The notes: generated from the letters alone by a model not told the origin. Positions 7,562 through 17,115 are shown, counted from the first letter of the stretch. The stretch is DNA of 64,000 bases from Streptococcus infantis (GCF_000960085.1 NZ_JYGT01000006.1:60888-124887); one strand, 5' to 3'. Numbers and translations: made by a program.

Positions 7562-9322
7562 TTATTCTTCTACTTCATCTTCTGTAAATTGACTATTGTA
7601 GAGGTCAGCATAGAAACCACCCTGAGCCATAAGCTCTTCATGATTGCCTTGCTCAATGATATTTCCATCCTTCATAACCAAAATCAAATCGGCATTACGA
7701 ATAGTTGACAAGCGATGGGCGATGACAAAGGATGTGCGTCCCTCCATCAAACGGTCCATGGCTTTCTGAATCAACTCCTCTGTACGTGTGTCAACTGAAG
7801 ATGTCGCTTCATCAAGAATCAAGAGCGGAGCATCCTTGAGAAGGGCACGAGCGATGGTCAAGAGCTGTTTCTGTCCGACTGACAAGGTCACTGTATCATC
7901 TAAAACAGTATCGTAACCATCTGGTAAGGTTGTGATAAAGTGGTGGATTCCTACTGCTTTGGCTGCTTCGATCACGCGCTCTTCACTAATCCCAGTTTGA
8001 TTGTAGATAAGATTATCTCGAATGGTTCCTTCAAAGAGCCAGGTATCCTGCAAGACCATTGAAAAGGCATCATGCACTTCCGAGCGTTTCATCTTCTTGC
8101 TATCCACACCATCAATGCGAATGCTTCCCTTATCAATCTCATAGAACTTCATCAAGAGGTTGACAATAGTAGTCTTCCCAGCTCCAGTCGGCCCGACAAT
8201 GGCAACCTTTTGACCCGCATGAGCTGCCGCAGAAAAGTCATGAATGATGGTTCGCTCAGGAGTATAACCAAAGGAAACTCGGTCAAAGACAACTTCACCC
8301 TTCATGCCAGTCAATTGTCTTGCCTTATGAGATTCGTCTTCCATCTCAACTTCACTTAAAAATTCAAAGACACGGGTCATAGCTGCACTAGCTTGTTGTA
8401 AGCTGGTAATCCCTTGGGCAATCTGTGATAAGGGTTGTGAGAAGGTACGAACATAGACCATGAAGGCTACGATAATTCCGATACTGATATGACCTTCAAG
8501 AGCCAAGGCTGCACCGACGATAATGACCAAAACATAGCTAAAGTTCCCAACAAAGAACATAGCGGGCATCATGATCCCTGAAATAAACTGAGATTTCCAG
8601 ATACTATCATGTAGATTCTGATTCAAGCCTGCGAATGTTTCTTTAGTGGTATCCACAGCATTATAGCTGGTCACCACATTGTGGCCAGAGTACATTTCTT
8701 CCACATAGCCGTTGACAGCTGCTAGGTTGTTTTGTTGGGCTTTAAAGTAGCCTTGTGACTTAGCCATAATGACTGAGACAGCAGCAAAACCTACAAGGGT
8801 TGAAACAACTGTTACCAATGCCAAAATCCAGTTCATGCCAAACATGGTAATCAAAACAGCAATCAGTAGAAAGCTAGCTGAGAGAACTGTTCCCAGACTT
8901 TGGTTGAGAGACTGAGCCGCCGTATCGACGTCATTGGTAACACGAGAAAGGGTGTCTCCTTGAGAATGACGGTCAAAATAAGCAAGTGGCAGACGGTTAA
9001 TTTTTTCAGCGATAGCTGTCCGCAAGCGTTTTGAAAAATGTTGGATACTCGTTGAAAAGATATAGGCTTGCGTATAGTTGAGAATGGCACCAAGTACATA
9101 CAAAACAGCTAAAAAGCTGGCGATGCTAGACACAGCTACCAAATCGATTTCTGTAGCCAAACCGTCTGAAATCAAGTTGGTGATTTCCTTAATCTTAGTT
9201 GGTCCATAAACAGTGATAATACTTGAACATACAGCAGCCACGACAGCTACTAGTAGAGGAAGTTGGAGACCTGCTAGAAAAGGTTTGTATTGTTCCCAAA
9301 GGGACGTCTTCTTATTTTCCAT
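7562..9322 (-). CDS. rcrQ: ABC exporter half-transporter with canonical Walker B (RcrQ-like)
   Basis: 586 residues; start at 9322 (MENKKTSLWEQYKPF) because AGGAGG lies 9 bases upstream; it overlaps the preceding half-transporter by 11 bases. Six membrane helices (to about 310) then an ATPase: Walker A GPTGAGKTT, signature LSVGQKQ (glycine replaced by valine) and Walker B LLILDEATSSVD. Heterodimeric exporters of the TM287/288 or BmrCD type have one degenerate ATP site, and this subunit supplies the altered signature. Gene order MarR-ABC-ABC matches rcrRPQ of S. mutans, which links stress tolerance and competence. The name is by analogy; substrate unknown. Confidence 0.8.
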   Translation of the reverse strand: MENKKTSLWEQYKPFLAGLQLPLLVAVVAAVCSSIITVYGPTKIKEITNLISDGLATEIDLVAVSSIASFLAVLYVLGAILNYTQAYIFSTSIQHFSKRLRTAIAEKINRLPLAYFDRHSQGDTLSRVTNDVDTAAQSLNQSLGTVLSASFLLIAVLITMFGMNWILALVTVVSTLVGFAAVSVIMAKSQGYFKAQQNNLAAVNGYVEEMYSGHNVVTSYNAVDTTKETFAGLNQNLHDSIWKSQFISGIMMPAMFFVGNFSYVLVIIVGAALALEGHISIGIIVAFMVYVRTFSQPLSQIAQGITSLQQASAAMTRVFEFLSEVEMEDESHKARQLTGMKGEVVFDRVSFGYTPERTIIHDFSAAAHAGQKVAIVGPTGAGKTTIVNLLMKFYEIDKGSIRIDGVDSKKMKRSEVHDAFSMVLQDTWLFEGTIRDNLIYNQTGISEERVIEAAKAVGIHHFITTLPDGYDTVLDDTVTLSVGQKQLLTIARALLKDAPLLILDEATSSVDTRTEELIQKAMDRLMEGRTSFVIAHRLSTIRNADLILVMKDGNIIEQGNHEELMAQGGFYADLYNSQFTEDEVEE

Positions 9323-11081
9323 GTTCCAATTCCTCCTTCGATAGTTGTGAATAGGCAATTTCTTGATAAACTTCGTTAGTTGCAAGAAGTTCCTTGTGGG
9401 TGCCTTGTCCCACGACTTTACCCTGATCTAAGACTAAGATCAGGTCAGCATCCATGATGGTTGAGATACGTTGGGCAACGATCAACTTGGTCATAGATTG
9501 TGTTTTTTCGGCTAGTTCTTGGCGCAAGATACGGTCTGTCTTGTAGTCCAAAGCTGAGAATGAATCGTCAAAAATGAGAATTTCTGGCTTACGAGCCAAG
9601 GCGCGTGCAATGGCCAAACGTTGTCTTTGTCCTCCTGAGAAGTTGGTACCGCCTTGGGCCACTTCGGAGTCTAGACCTGCTTCCTTATCCTCGATAAAAT
9701 TCTTAGATTGAGCCAATTCCAAAGCTTGCCACATGGCAGTCTCACTTAGTGGCGTTTCTTGACTCTTACCAAAGTCTAGATTGCCCTTGACATCTCCTGA
9801 GAATAGGACGGCTTTTTGTGGGATATAGCCGACTTTATTCCGCAAGTCTTCCAAGTCATAATCCTGCACATTGACACCGTCTACTAGGATTTCTCCATCA
9901 GATACATCATAAAAACGAGGCAAGAGGTTCACAAGCGTCGATTTACCAGAACCAGTTGATCCGATAAAGGCAATGGTTTGACCAGCTTCTGCCTTGAAAC
10001 TGACATGCTCCACAACCGCTTCTGAGTTTTTAGAGTAACGGAAGGTTACATCACGGAATTCCACTTGACCTTTTACAGATGATTCTGCAGTCTGTGGTTG
10101 ACTAGGATTTTCAATAGAAGAATGCAAGTCTAGCACCTGATTGATACGTCCTGCAGAAACCAAGGTACGAGGAAGGACGATAAAGAGAGCTCCCATGAGC
10201 AAGAAGCCCATCACGACCTGCATGGCATAAGACATGAAGACCACCATATCACTAAAGAGTGGCAGACGGTCTGTCAGGCTAGCATCATTGATGATATAGG
10301 CTCCAATCCAGTAGATAGCTAGACTCAAGCCACTCGAAATCGCCATCATAATAGGATTCATAATCGCCATCAAACGGTTGACAAAGAGATTAAGACGAGT
10401 GACTTCCTCATTGGCTTCTTCGAATTTCTTGTCTTGATAATCCTCGGCATTATAAGCACGCACCACTCGAATCCCTGTCAAACTTTCACGAGTAATACTA
10501 TTGAGTTTATCTGTCAATTTTTGAATGACAGATTGTTTCGGAAAGGCCAGAGTCAGGAGAACAGTTGTCATCAAAACATTGACGATAACAGCGATTACTA
10601 CTGCCCAGAGCCAGTACTCAGACTTCCCAAGGATTTTTCCAATGGCCCAGATAGCCATGATTGGTCCACGAGTGACCACCTGGAGTCCCATGGTAAAAAG
10701 CATCTGAACCTGTGTTATATCATTAGTCGTCCGAGTCAAGAGACTTGGGATTGAAAAACGTTTGATCTCTGTCTGCGAGAAATCTAGAACACGATTAAAA
10801 ATATCGCTTCGTAAATGAGTTGTGTAAGACGCTGCAACGCGAGCGGCAAAAAATCCAACAGTAACGGATGAGAGAAAAGCAAGTAGAGACAAGCCTATCA
10901 TCTTAATGGCTGGTGACCAAAGATCTCCTAGCTCCGTACCTGGAGTTCCAAGTAGTTCTGTAATTTCTGAAATGTAAGTCGGTACTTCTAACTCTAGATA
11001 GACCGAGAAACAGGTAAAGAGGACAGTCAAGAGAATCATTCCCCACTCTTTTCCTGTGATACGTTTAGCGAGTTTCTTCAT
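9312..11081 (-). CDS. rcrP: ABC exporter half-transporter with degenerate Walker B (RcrP-like)
   Basis: 589 residues: six membrane helices (LAKRITGKEWGMILLTVLF onward) and an ATPase with Walker A GSTGSGKST, canonical signature FSGGQRQR and Walker B IFDDSFSALD, where the usual catalytic glutamate is aspartate. It therefore forms the degenerate site together with the variant signature of its partner. The ATG at 11081 has GGGAGGT four bases upstream and overlaps the marR-type gene by 17 bases, so the three genes are translationally coupled. Confidence 0.8.
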   Translation of the reverse strand: MKKLAKRITGKEWGMILLTVLFTCFSVYLELEVPTYISEITELLGTPGTELGDLWSPAIKMIGLSLLAFLSSVTVGFFAARVAASYTTHLRSDIFNRVLDFSQTEIKRFSIPSLLTRTTNDITQVQMLFTMGLQVVTRGPIMAIWAIGKILGKSEYWLWAVVIAVIVNVLMTTVLLTLAFPKQSVIQKLTDKLNSITRESLTGIRVVRAYNAEDYQDKKFEEANEEVTRLNLFVNRLMAIMNPIMMAISSGLSLAIYWIGAYIINDASLTDRLPLFSDMVVFMSYAMQVVMGFLLMGALFIVLPRTLVSAGRINQVLDLHSSIENPSQPQTAESSVKGQVEFRDVTFRYSKNSEAVVEHVSFKAEAGQTIAFIGSTGSGKSTLVNLLPRFYDVSDGEILVDGVNVQDYDLEDLRNKVGYIPQKAVLFSGDVKGNLDFGKSQETPLSETAMWQALELAQSKNFIEDKEAGLDSEVAQGGTNFSGGQRQRLAIARALARKPEILIFDDSFSALDYKTDRILRQELAEKTQSMTKLIVAQRISTIMDADLILVLDQGKVVGQGTHKELLATNEVYQEIAYSQLSKEELEHGK

Positions 11082-11526
11082 TCTTACCTCCCATTTTATC
11101 TACATTAGCCTGTAGTAGACCCATGACTTCTTCAAAAACAGCTAGTTTTTCCTCAGAAATTCCATCAAGTAGACTACGGTCAATTCGATCAAAGAAAGAC
11201 TTGATTGGCTTCATCTGAGAGCGTGATTTGTCCGTCAATCGAACGTACTTAGCTCTCTTGTCATTTGGATTCACTTCCAATTCCACCAAACCATTTTGCA
11301 CCATACGCTTCACTAAATTACTAGCAACTGACTTGGTGACATTGAGTTCTTGTTCAATATCCTTGATTAACACCGCCTGTTCAGACTCCTCACGATAGTC
11401 TAAAAATCGTATGACTTGGCCCTGCGGTCCGCCCATAAATTCAATACCACAACGTTTAGCTTCCTTTTGCACCATAAGGTGAACCTGATGACCAAAACGT
11501 TTAAAAGCTAACATCGGCTTATCCAT
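11065..11526 (-). CDS. rcrR: MarR-family repressor (RcrR-like)
   Basis: 153 residues with a winged helix-turn-helix: LIKDIEQELNVTKSVASNLVKRMVQNGLVE (about 56-85) followed by the wing NPNDKRAKYVRLTD. MarR proteins bind palindromes as dimers and are released by ligands or oxidation; two cysteines occur, none in a recognised switch motif. First gene of the exporter operon. Its promoter is flanked by three palindromes of the type AGTTCTCATGAGAACT, which are the likely autoregulatory operators. Confidence 0.88.
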   Translation of the reverse strand: MDKPMLAFKRFGHQVHLMVQKEAKRCGIEFMGGPQGQVIRFLDYREESEQAVLIKDIEQELNVTKSVASNLVKRMVQNGLVELEVNPNDKRAKYVRLTDKSRSQMKPIKSFFDRIDRSLLDGISEEKLAVFEEVMGLLQANVDKMGGKNEETR

Positions 11527-11550
11527 GATTGCTCCTTTTTACACATAAAT

Positions 11551-11636
11551 AGTTCTCACGAGAACCAATTGGTTTTCATGAGAACTATTTTATCACTTTC
11601 AAATAGGATGTCAAGAAAAAAGTTTCCTTGAGAACT
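11551..11636 (-). promoter_or_regulatory. rcrR promoter with three palindromic operators
   Basis: Minus strand: -35 TTGACA (11609-11614), 16 bp, -10 TAAAAT (11587-11592). Palindromes, plus strand: AGTTCTCACGAGAACC (11551-11566), GGTTTTCATGAGAACT (11571-11586, just downstream of the -10) and AGTTTCCTTGAGAACT (11621-11636, upstream of the -35). They share the half-site GAGAAC. The third lies 13 bp from the -35 of the divergent gene. Confidence 0.75.
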
Positions 11637-11649
11637 ATCTAAGCAGAAA

Positions 11650-11678
11650 TTGACATTAGCTCTTATTTTATCTATAAT
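11650..11678 (+). promoter_or_regulatory. Consensus promoter of the divergent membrane gene
   Basis: Perfect TTGACA (11650-11655), 17 bp, perfect TATAAT (11673-11678), divergent from the rcrR promoter. Confidence 0.85.
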
Positions 11679-11733
11679 AAACACTATCTCACATAGATAC
11701 GAATCCAGTTTACTAGAAATGAGAAATTCACAC

Positions 11734-12399
11734 ATGAAACAAAAAGAACAGAAACTCTTAGGAATCCTTGCCATCATCTTTGGAGCCCTGGCGCTTCTTG
11801 GTTCTTGGATACCTATCGTCAACATCCTATCATTTTTCCTTGCCATTGCCACTTTGATTTTAGGAGTTTTTGGTATTGCCATCAATCTCAGAAACCGTAA
11901 AACATTGGCTATCATCGGGACAACCTTAGGTCTTATTTCCATTGTCCTTGTTTTAATAACTCAAGTTCTATCTACTAATGTCTTTACTGATTTCGCCAGA
12001 ACCTTTAGTCACCCCTATAGAAACATCACTTCTTCAACTGATACTGAGGATTATGGTGAACTTCCTGATAGTAGTACAGGTGAGGAAGAGGATAGCGAAT
12101 TCTTCACTTGGAGCCAGGAACAGTTCGATGCCTTGGTAGAAGGTGATACTTCTGATAGCGGGAAAGGTGGCAGCAACTACAAAGATATTATCAGGAAACA
12201 CGGAATCCCAGATTCAGAAACAGATTCAGTTATGGGAGACTACGAAATAAAAAGAATCACCTATCTCTCCATCAGTTCAGATCCTAAGACCGTTGTGCTC
12301 ACGTTTGTTAAGCAGGAAAATGGCCAGTTTCTTCTAATCCGTAAATTTGCTGTCGGACTGGACCGAAAAGAACAATCTGATTCTGGAGTGAAGGTTTAA
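11734..12399 (+). CDS. Membrane protein with DUF4190-like N-terminus and acidic extracellular C-terminus
   Basis: About 221 residues from the ATG at 11734 (MKQKEQKLLGIL); an in-frame ATG at 11719 is possible, and neither has a good ribosome binding site. Two or three hydrophobic helices (about 7-75) carry the LGIFGIA/IGTTLGLIS pattern of DUF4190-type proteins. A Ser/Asp/Glu-rich linker follows, then a domain from about 115 (WSQEQFDALVEG, DIIRKHGIPDS, VVLTFVKQENG) resembling the SmpA-like fold of secreted streptococcal proteins. Function unknown. Its promoter sits beside an RcrR-type operator, so coregulation with the exporter is possible. Confidence 0.7.
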   Translation: MKQKEQKLLGILAIIFGALALLGSWIPIVNILSFFLAIATLILGVFGIAINLRNRKTLAIIGTTLGLISIVLVLITQVLSTNVFTDFARTFSHPYRNITSSTDTEDYGELPDSSTGEEEDSEFFTWSQEQFDALVEGDTSDSGKGGSNYKDIIRKHGIPDSETDSVMGDYEIKRITYLSISSDPKTVVLTFVKQENGQFLLIRKFAVGLDRKEQSDSGVKV

Positions 12400-12411
12400 C
12401 ATAACTAAAAA

Positions 12412-12465
12412 GGTGCCGGGAATAGCAATCGGTAGACCAAGTCTCGATTTCTAAACCCCAGCACC
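12412..12465. other. Structured intergenic element
   Basis: Outer stem GGTGCcGGG / CCCcaGCACC (12412-12420 with 12456-12465) encloses a second hairpin AATCG..AGAC-CAA-GTCT-CGATT (12427-12449). No U-run follows, so it is not an ordinary terminator. It could be a small mobile repeat or a folded RNA; unidentified. Confidence 0.4.
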
Positions 12466-12577
12466 ACGATATTTCCACAATCCATTGGATTATGGACAAT
12501 TATAGATTACTAATAACGTTTTGAGCAAAAGAAATTTTTGTCTCTTTCCTGCCCCTTTTGTCATCACAGGATAAACA

Positions 12578-12611
12578 AACCCCTTGAAAACACTGAATTT
12601 TCAAAGGGGTT
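12578..12611 (-). terminator. Terminator of yebC
   Basis: Minus-strand hairpin AACCCCTTTGAAAA / TTTTCAAGGGGTT with a one-base bulge, followed by TGTTT. Confidence 0.8.
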
Positions 12612-12621
12612 ATTTTTATTC

Positions 12622-13338
12622 TTAGAATCCATCTACGTTAGTGTAGATTTTTTGTACGTCTTCGTCGTCTTCAAGAACGCTGTATAGTTTTTCAAATGTT
12701 TCCAAATCTTCACCTGACAACTCAACTTCTGATTGAGGAATCATTTCCAATTCAGTTACTTGGAATTCTTCAATACCAGATTCACGCAAAGCAACGATAG
12801 CCTTGTGAAGATCAGTTGGAGCTGTGTAAACAGTGATTGTTCCTTCTTCTGCTTCTACATCGTCTACATCGACATCTGCTTCAAGCAAAAGCTCAAAGAT
12901 GGTATCCGCATCATCACCTGCAAAGACGATAACACCTTTGTTGTCAAAGAGGTAAGATACAGAACCTGAAGCTCCCATGTTTCCACCGTTTTTACCAAAA
13001 GCAGCACGAACATTGGCAGCTGTACGGTTGACGTTTGAAGTCAAGGTATCAACGATCAACATTGAACCATTTGGCCCAAATCCTTCGTAACGTCCTTCTG
13101 TAAAGGTTTCGTCTGTATTCCCTTTTGCCTTATCGATAGCCTTATCAATAACGTGTTTTGGCACTTGCGCTTGTTTAGCACGATCGATAACGAATTTCAA
13201 AGCAGTGTTTAATTCTGGATCTGGTTCACCTTTTTTAGCTGCAACATAGATTTCTACACCAAATTTTGCATATACTTTAGAGTTAGCTCCATCTTTAGCC
13301 GTTTTCTTGGCTACGATATTGGCCCATTTACGTCCCAT
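12622..13338 (-). CDS. yebC: YebC/PmpR/TACO1 family protein
   Basis: 238 residues, the usual length. The N-terminus [21 protein letters not shown], the KAKGNTDE.. [14 protein letters not shown] segment (here [20 protein letters not shown]) and the acidic C-terminal domain are diagnostic. The family acts in translation (relief of ribosome pausing) and has also been reported as a DNA-binding regulator. Monocistronic, with its own terminator. Confidence 0.93.
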   Translation of the reverse strand: MGRKWANIVAKKTAKDGANSKVYAKFGVEIYVAAKKGEPDPELNTALKFVIDRAKQAQVPKHVIDKAIDKAKGNTDETFTEGRYEGFGPNGSMLIVDTLTSNVNRTAANVRAAFGKNGGNMGASGSVSYLFDNKGVIVFAGDDADTIFELLLEADVDVDDVEAEEGTITVYTAPTDLHKAIVALRESGIEEFQVTELEMIPQSEVELSGEDLETFEKLYSVLEDDEDVQKIYTNVDGF

Positions 13339-13434
13339 TAGGAATCTCCTTTATTCACATTTTAATCTTTCTTATTATAACACAAGTCTAGCTGATTTTC
13401 ACTAGAGGAAATGGATTTTCTTTTGTAAAGCAAG

Positions 13435-14805
13435 CTAGAATTTTCCACCAACTGCCAAGATTTTCTTGCCTTCTTTTATCCAAGGGTGTTGGGAGAGCGA
13501 GAAGTAAAGCTGGGCAGTCATAACAAGCCAAAGTAGTGGTTCACATAGGATAACACCCGTATAACCTGCCCAAGGGATAATCCAAGCGACGAAAATAATT
13601 TTACCGATAAACTCGATAAAGCTTGATACAAGTGGCAAGAATTTTTGACCGAGACCCTGCAAGCTATTTCTATAAATCAATAAAAGACTCAAAAACGGAT
13701 AGAATACTGAACTGATACGTAGATACAAAGCCCCATTTTCAATCAAGTAAGCGTCTGTCGAACTTGCCAGGAAAGAAACTAGGCTAGGACTTGCAAAAAA
13801 TAGGAACACACAAGCAAAGGTCGCCCAAGACATACTCAAATAACTCCCTATACGAAGACCTTGAACGATACGTTCGGGACGTTTCGCTCCAAAGTTTTGA
13901 GAGATAAAAGTCGTCATCGAAGCTGAAATAGCCGTCATTGGCAATAGGGCAAAGGCCATGATTCTACGCGCTGCCGTTTGGGCGCTGATAATGACTGCTC
14001 CAAAGCCATTAACAGAGGATTGCAAGATGACGCTTCCGATAGAGACAATTGACCCCATCAAGCCCATGGCTAGCCCCTGTTCCAAGAGATCCACATAGAG
14101 TGCCTTATTCCATTTGAAATGTTTGAGACCTGGAAGAAGCTCCGGAACACTCTTGCGAATATAGAAATAACAGAGGATTGCTGACAAACCTTGCGAGATA
14201 ATGGTTGCAAGACCCGCAGACTGAACTCCTAACTGCAATTGCGTAATAAAATACAAATCCAGAATGACATTAACGATAGCTGAAAAAATCAGGAAAGCAA
14301 GCGCAGCAAGGCTATCACCAATTGAGCGCAGTAATCCTGCAAATAGATTGTAAGCAAAACTAACTCCCACACAGCTAACAATCATGGAAATATATTCATA
14401 TGATTGAGGGAGAATTTCTGCAGGCGTTTCTAGGTACTGTAAGAGTGGATAAAGACCGAAGAAACCCATCAGCATGACAAGACCACTCAGGATGGCACCC
14501 AAAATCCAAGTTGCTGCAACAGCTTCTTTAATCTTAGCAAAATTACGAGCACCATAGAGACGTGCAATAACAACTCCCATCCCATTTCCGACTCCGAGAG
14601 CAAAGCCAATAATCAAATCAAAAATGGCTGTCGTAGCTCCGACTGCCGCCAAGGAATCTTGCCCTAAAAAACGCCCGACAATCAAAATATCAGCTGTATT
14701 GTAGAGCTGCTGAAAGATATTGGATAGTAAAATTGGTAAAGCAAAACTAATCAGTGAAGGAAGAATAGGACCATGAATCAAGTCCACCGTTGATTTTTTA
14801 TTCAT
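13435..14805 (-). CDS. MATE-family multidrug/cation efflux protein
   Basis: 456 residues and about twelve membrane helices in two repeats. The N-terminal LPILLSNIFQQLYNTADILIVGRFLG and second-half MTTFISQNFGAKRPERI motifs are typical of MATE exporters of the NorM/DinF superfamily, which expel organic cations or drugs against a Na+ or H+ gradient. It is not next to recA, so I do not call it dinF. Substrate unknown. Confidence 0.88.
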   Translation of the reverse strand: MNKKSTVDLIHGPILPSLISFALPILLSNIFQQLYNTADILIVGRFLGQDSLAAVGATTAIFDLIIGFALGVGNGMGVVIARLYGARNFAKIKEAVAATWILGAILSGLVMLMGFFGLYPLLQYLETPAEILPQSYEYISMIVSCVGVSFAYNLFAGLLRSIGDSLAALAFLIFSAIVNVILDLYFITQLQLGVQSAGLATIISQGLSAILCYFYIRKSVPELLPGLKHFKWNKALYVDLLEQGLAMGLMGSIVSIGSVILQSSVNGFGAVIISAQTAARRIMAFALLPMTAISASMTTFISQNFGAKRPERIVQGLRIGSYLSMSWATFACVFLFFASPSLVSFLASSTDAYLIENGALYLRISSVFYPFLSLLLIYRNSLQGLGQKFLPLVSSFIEFIGKIIFVAWIIPWAGYTGVILCEPLLWLVMTAQLYFSLSQHPWIKEGKKILAVGGKF

Positions 14806-14913
14806 AAGGGTATTATATCAGCTTTCTAGTAGAGGAACAAGGGAGTTTCGTTAAGAAAGCGTTGCCTAGATACAAACAATCTGGTATAATCGTGACAGAA
14901 AAGGAGGGTATGT

Positions 14914-15468
14914 ATGAGCTTAACAAGCCAGTTAATTACAGATGTATTCCCAGACCTTGAGAAAGTTGACCAATTAAACAAGGAAGCCTTTCCTGAAGAA
15001 GAACGTGTCTCCTTGGAAGAATTTTTGCTTTACCAGGATAGAGATGACGCCCACTTTTTTGCTTTTTATAACAAAGAAGAGTTTGTCGGCTTTGCCTTTG
15101 CCATTTCCAACCAAAAAGCTTTCTACATTAGCTTCTTTGCCATTATGCCCCATCTCCGTAGTCATGGATATGGAAGAGAAATCATTGAAAAACTCATTGA
15201 TTTTTACCAGCGTACTATGATTCTTGAAGTGGAGCGATTGGACGAAGACTGTGATAATCTCGAACAACGAAAGGCCCGCATGGATTTCTACTTACAAAAT
15301 GGTTTTAAAACTGCCAATGCCTTTTTAGAATACGAGGGAATGAGTTTTGAAATTCTCTACCGTGGTGACCATTTTGATGAAGAAGTCTATCGCAACATCT
15401 TTCAAAAATTGCAAGAAGAGAATTACTTTGACTTTCGCATCAAATACCGACGCTTTAGTGATTACTAA
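14914..15468 (+). CDS. GNAT-family N-acetyltransferase
   Basis: 184 residues, start at 14914 with AAGGAGG six bases upstream and a TATAAT -10 at about 14885. The acetyl-CoA loop is HLRSHGYGREII (about 76-87), following the beta-4 strand FYISFFAIMP. A C-terminal segment of about 50 residues (YRGDHFDEEVYRNIFQKL) extends past the GNAT core. Acceptor substrate unknown. Convergent with the PspC-domain gene. Confidence 0.8.
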   Translation: MSLTSQLITDVFPDLEKVDQLNKEAFPEEERVSLEEFLLYQDRDDAHFFAFYNKEEFVGFAFAISNQKAFYISFFAIMPHLRSHGYGREIIEKLIDFYQRTMILEVERLDEDCDNLEQRKARMDFYLQNGFKTANAFLEYEGMSFEILYRGDHFDEEVYRNIFQKLQEENYFDFRIKYRRFSDY

Positions 15469-15545
15469 GCAAGACAATTCCACGTATAAAAAACATTATC
15501 TTTAATCTGATATGTTTTGAATTTCGATTTATTTTCAAAATAAAA

Positions 15546-15576
15546 AATGCATGCAATTTATAAAATTACATGCATT
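15546..15576. terminator. Bidirectional terminator between GNAT and PspC genes
   Basis: Inverted repeat AATGCATG..AATT / AATT..CATGCATT, A-rich on one side and T-rich on the other, between convergent genes. Confidence 0.6.
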
Positions 15577-15600
15577 ATTTATTCTTATTTACAATGTAGC

Positions 15601-15795
15601 TTAAGCTTCTGCTCCACCTTCTGGAAGGATAAAGTAAAGAATAGCGTAAGCAAGTAGACCTGAACCACCAGCTAAAGTGAAAAGAATCCAAAGAACACGA
15701 ACTAACATTGGATCCATGTTAAAGTAGTCAGCAAGACCTGCACAAACACCACCGATTTTTTTATCTTGAACGTTACGAACTAAACGTTTGTCCAT
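15601..15795 (-). CDS. PspC-domain small membrane protein
   Basis: 64 residues that are almost entirely a phage-shock-protein C domain: KKIGGVCAGLADYFNMDPMLVRVLWILF and then LLAYAILYFILPEGG. One or two membrane helices. Role in Firmicutes not established; envelope stress is presumed. Stands directly after recA in the position held by dinF in S. pneumoniae, but has its own ribosome binding site and the recA terminator lies between. A second, longer PspC protein is encoded at 59349-59699. Confidence 0.88.
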   Translation of the reverse strand: MDKRLVRNVQDKKIGGVCAGLADYFNMDPMLVRVLWILFTLAGGSGLLAYAILYFILPEGGAEA

Positions 15796-15938
15796 TATAG
15801 TAATCTCCTTTTTTGTTGTTCTTATTCATTTTAACATCAAATTATTAGAAATTCAATAGTTTTCTGGATTTTTCTAAGGAAATAGGCCTTTTATTCTCTT
15901 TTTCAGAAAGAGTAAACCTCTAATGAATAAAAATAAAA

Positions 15939-15961
15939 AGTGGAAAAACTCCACTTTTTAT
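15939..15961 (-). terminator. Terminator of recA
   Basis: AAAAAGTGGA / TCCACTTTTT hairpin with an A/T-rich flank, 3 bases past the recA stop. Confidence 0.85.
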
Positions 15962-15963
15962 TT

Positions 15964-17115
15964 TTATTCTTCAATTTCGATTTCAAGAGCATCGCCCAAA
16001 TCAAGAGTTACTTCTTGGTTAGAACTTGTTTCAGTTGCTGCTGAATTATCTTTTGAACCTTCTTCCTCTTCAATCAAACCATATTGAACACGAACTTGGT
16101 GGTCAATCTCATCAAAGATTTCTGGATGATCTGCCAAGTATTTCTTCGCATTCTCAGAACCTTGTCCGATTTTTTCACCCTTGTATGAGTACCAAGCACC
16201 TGCTTTTTGGATGATATCCAAATCACTTGCAATCTTCAAGAGTTCACCAGTTCTAGAAATACCTTCTCCGTACATGATTTCAACAAGAGCTTCTTTGAAC
16301 GGTGGAGCAACCTTGTTTTTCACAACTTTAATCTTAGTTTCTTTACCGACGTTGGTATCTTTTTGGTCACCAGTTCCCTTGATTTGTGTGCTCCCACGAA
16401 CGTCTAAACGAACTGAAGCGTAGAATTTAAGGGCGCGTCCACCAGGTGTTGTTTCTGGATTACCAAACATAACCCCAACTTTTTCACGCAATTGGTTGAT
16501 GAAGATGGCAATTGTCTTAGTCTTGTTGATAGAAGCACCAAGTTTACGCATAGCTTGGCTCATCATACGAGCTTGAAGACCAACGTGGCTATCTCCGATA
16601 TCTCCATCGATTTCCGCACGAGGTACAAGAGCTGCAACCGAGTCAATAACGACTAGGTCAACTGCACCTGAGTCAATCAATTTCCCTGCAATTTCAAGAC
16701 CTTGCTCACCTGAGTCTGGTTGTGACAAGAGCAATTCGTCAATATTCACTCCAAGAGCTGCTGCATAAGCTGGATCAAGCGCATGTTCCGCATCGATAAA
16801 GGCTGCAATGCCGCCTTCTTTTTGTGCTTGTGCTACAGCATGAAGGGCTACTGTTGTCTTACCTGATGATTCTGGACCGTAGATTTCAATGATACGTCCC
16901 TTTGGATAACCACCTGAACCAAGTGCAATATCAAGGGCCAACGAACCTGAGCTCATCACTTGCACTTTTTGCTCTGCACGTTCACCCAAGCGCATGATTG
17001 ACCCCTTACCGAAGTCTTTTTCAATCAATTTAAGGGCATCATTCAAAGCTTTTTCACGATCAGCTCCAAATTTTTTGCCGATTTCATCTAATTTTTTTGT
17101 TGGTTTTTTCGCCAT
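15964..17115 (-). CDS. recA: Recombinase RecA
   Basis: 383 residues. Walker [10 protein letters not shown] at 80-88, Walker [11 protein letters not shown], the L1/L2 DNA-binding loops ([15 protein letters not shown] and [15 protein letters not shown]) and an acidic C-terminal tail. Catalyses homologous pairing for repair and natural transformation. Lies 54 bases after cinA, so it can be transcribed from the competence-type promoter of cinA. A strong terminator follows it, so this locus ends at recA rather than continuing into dinF-lytA. Confidence 0.99.
   Translation of the reverse strand: MAKKPTKKLDEIGKKFGADREKALNDALKLIEKDFGKGSIMRLGERAEQKVQVMSSGSLALDIALGSGGYPKGRIIEIYGPESSGKTTVALHAVAQAQKEGGIAAFIDAEHALDPAYAAALGVNIDELLLSQPDSGEQGLEIAGKLIDSGAVDLVVIDSVAALVPRAEIDGDIGDSHVGLQARMMSQAMRKLGASINKTKTIAIFINQLREKVGVMFGNPETTPGGRALKFYASVRLDVRGSTQIKGTGDQKDTNVGKETKIKVVKNKVAPPFKEALVEIMYGEGISRTGELLKIASDLDIIQKAGAWYSYKGEKIGQGSENAKKYLADHPEIFDEIDHQVRVQYGLIEEEEGSKDNSAATETSSNQEVTLDLGDALEIEIEE

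Noticed and set aside
13435..14805. MATE gene as dinF
   Set aside because: It is separated from recA by the GNAT and PspC genes and a terminator, so position gives no support; sequence alone cannot decide here.
15469..15600. Small RNA between GNAT and PspC genes
   Set aside because: Only a terminator-like inverted repeat between convergent genes; no promoter seen.
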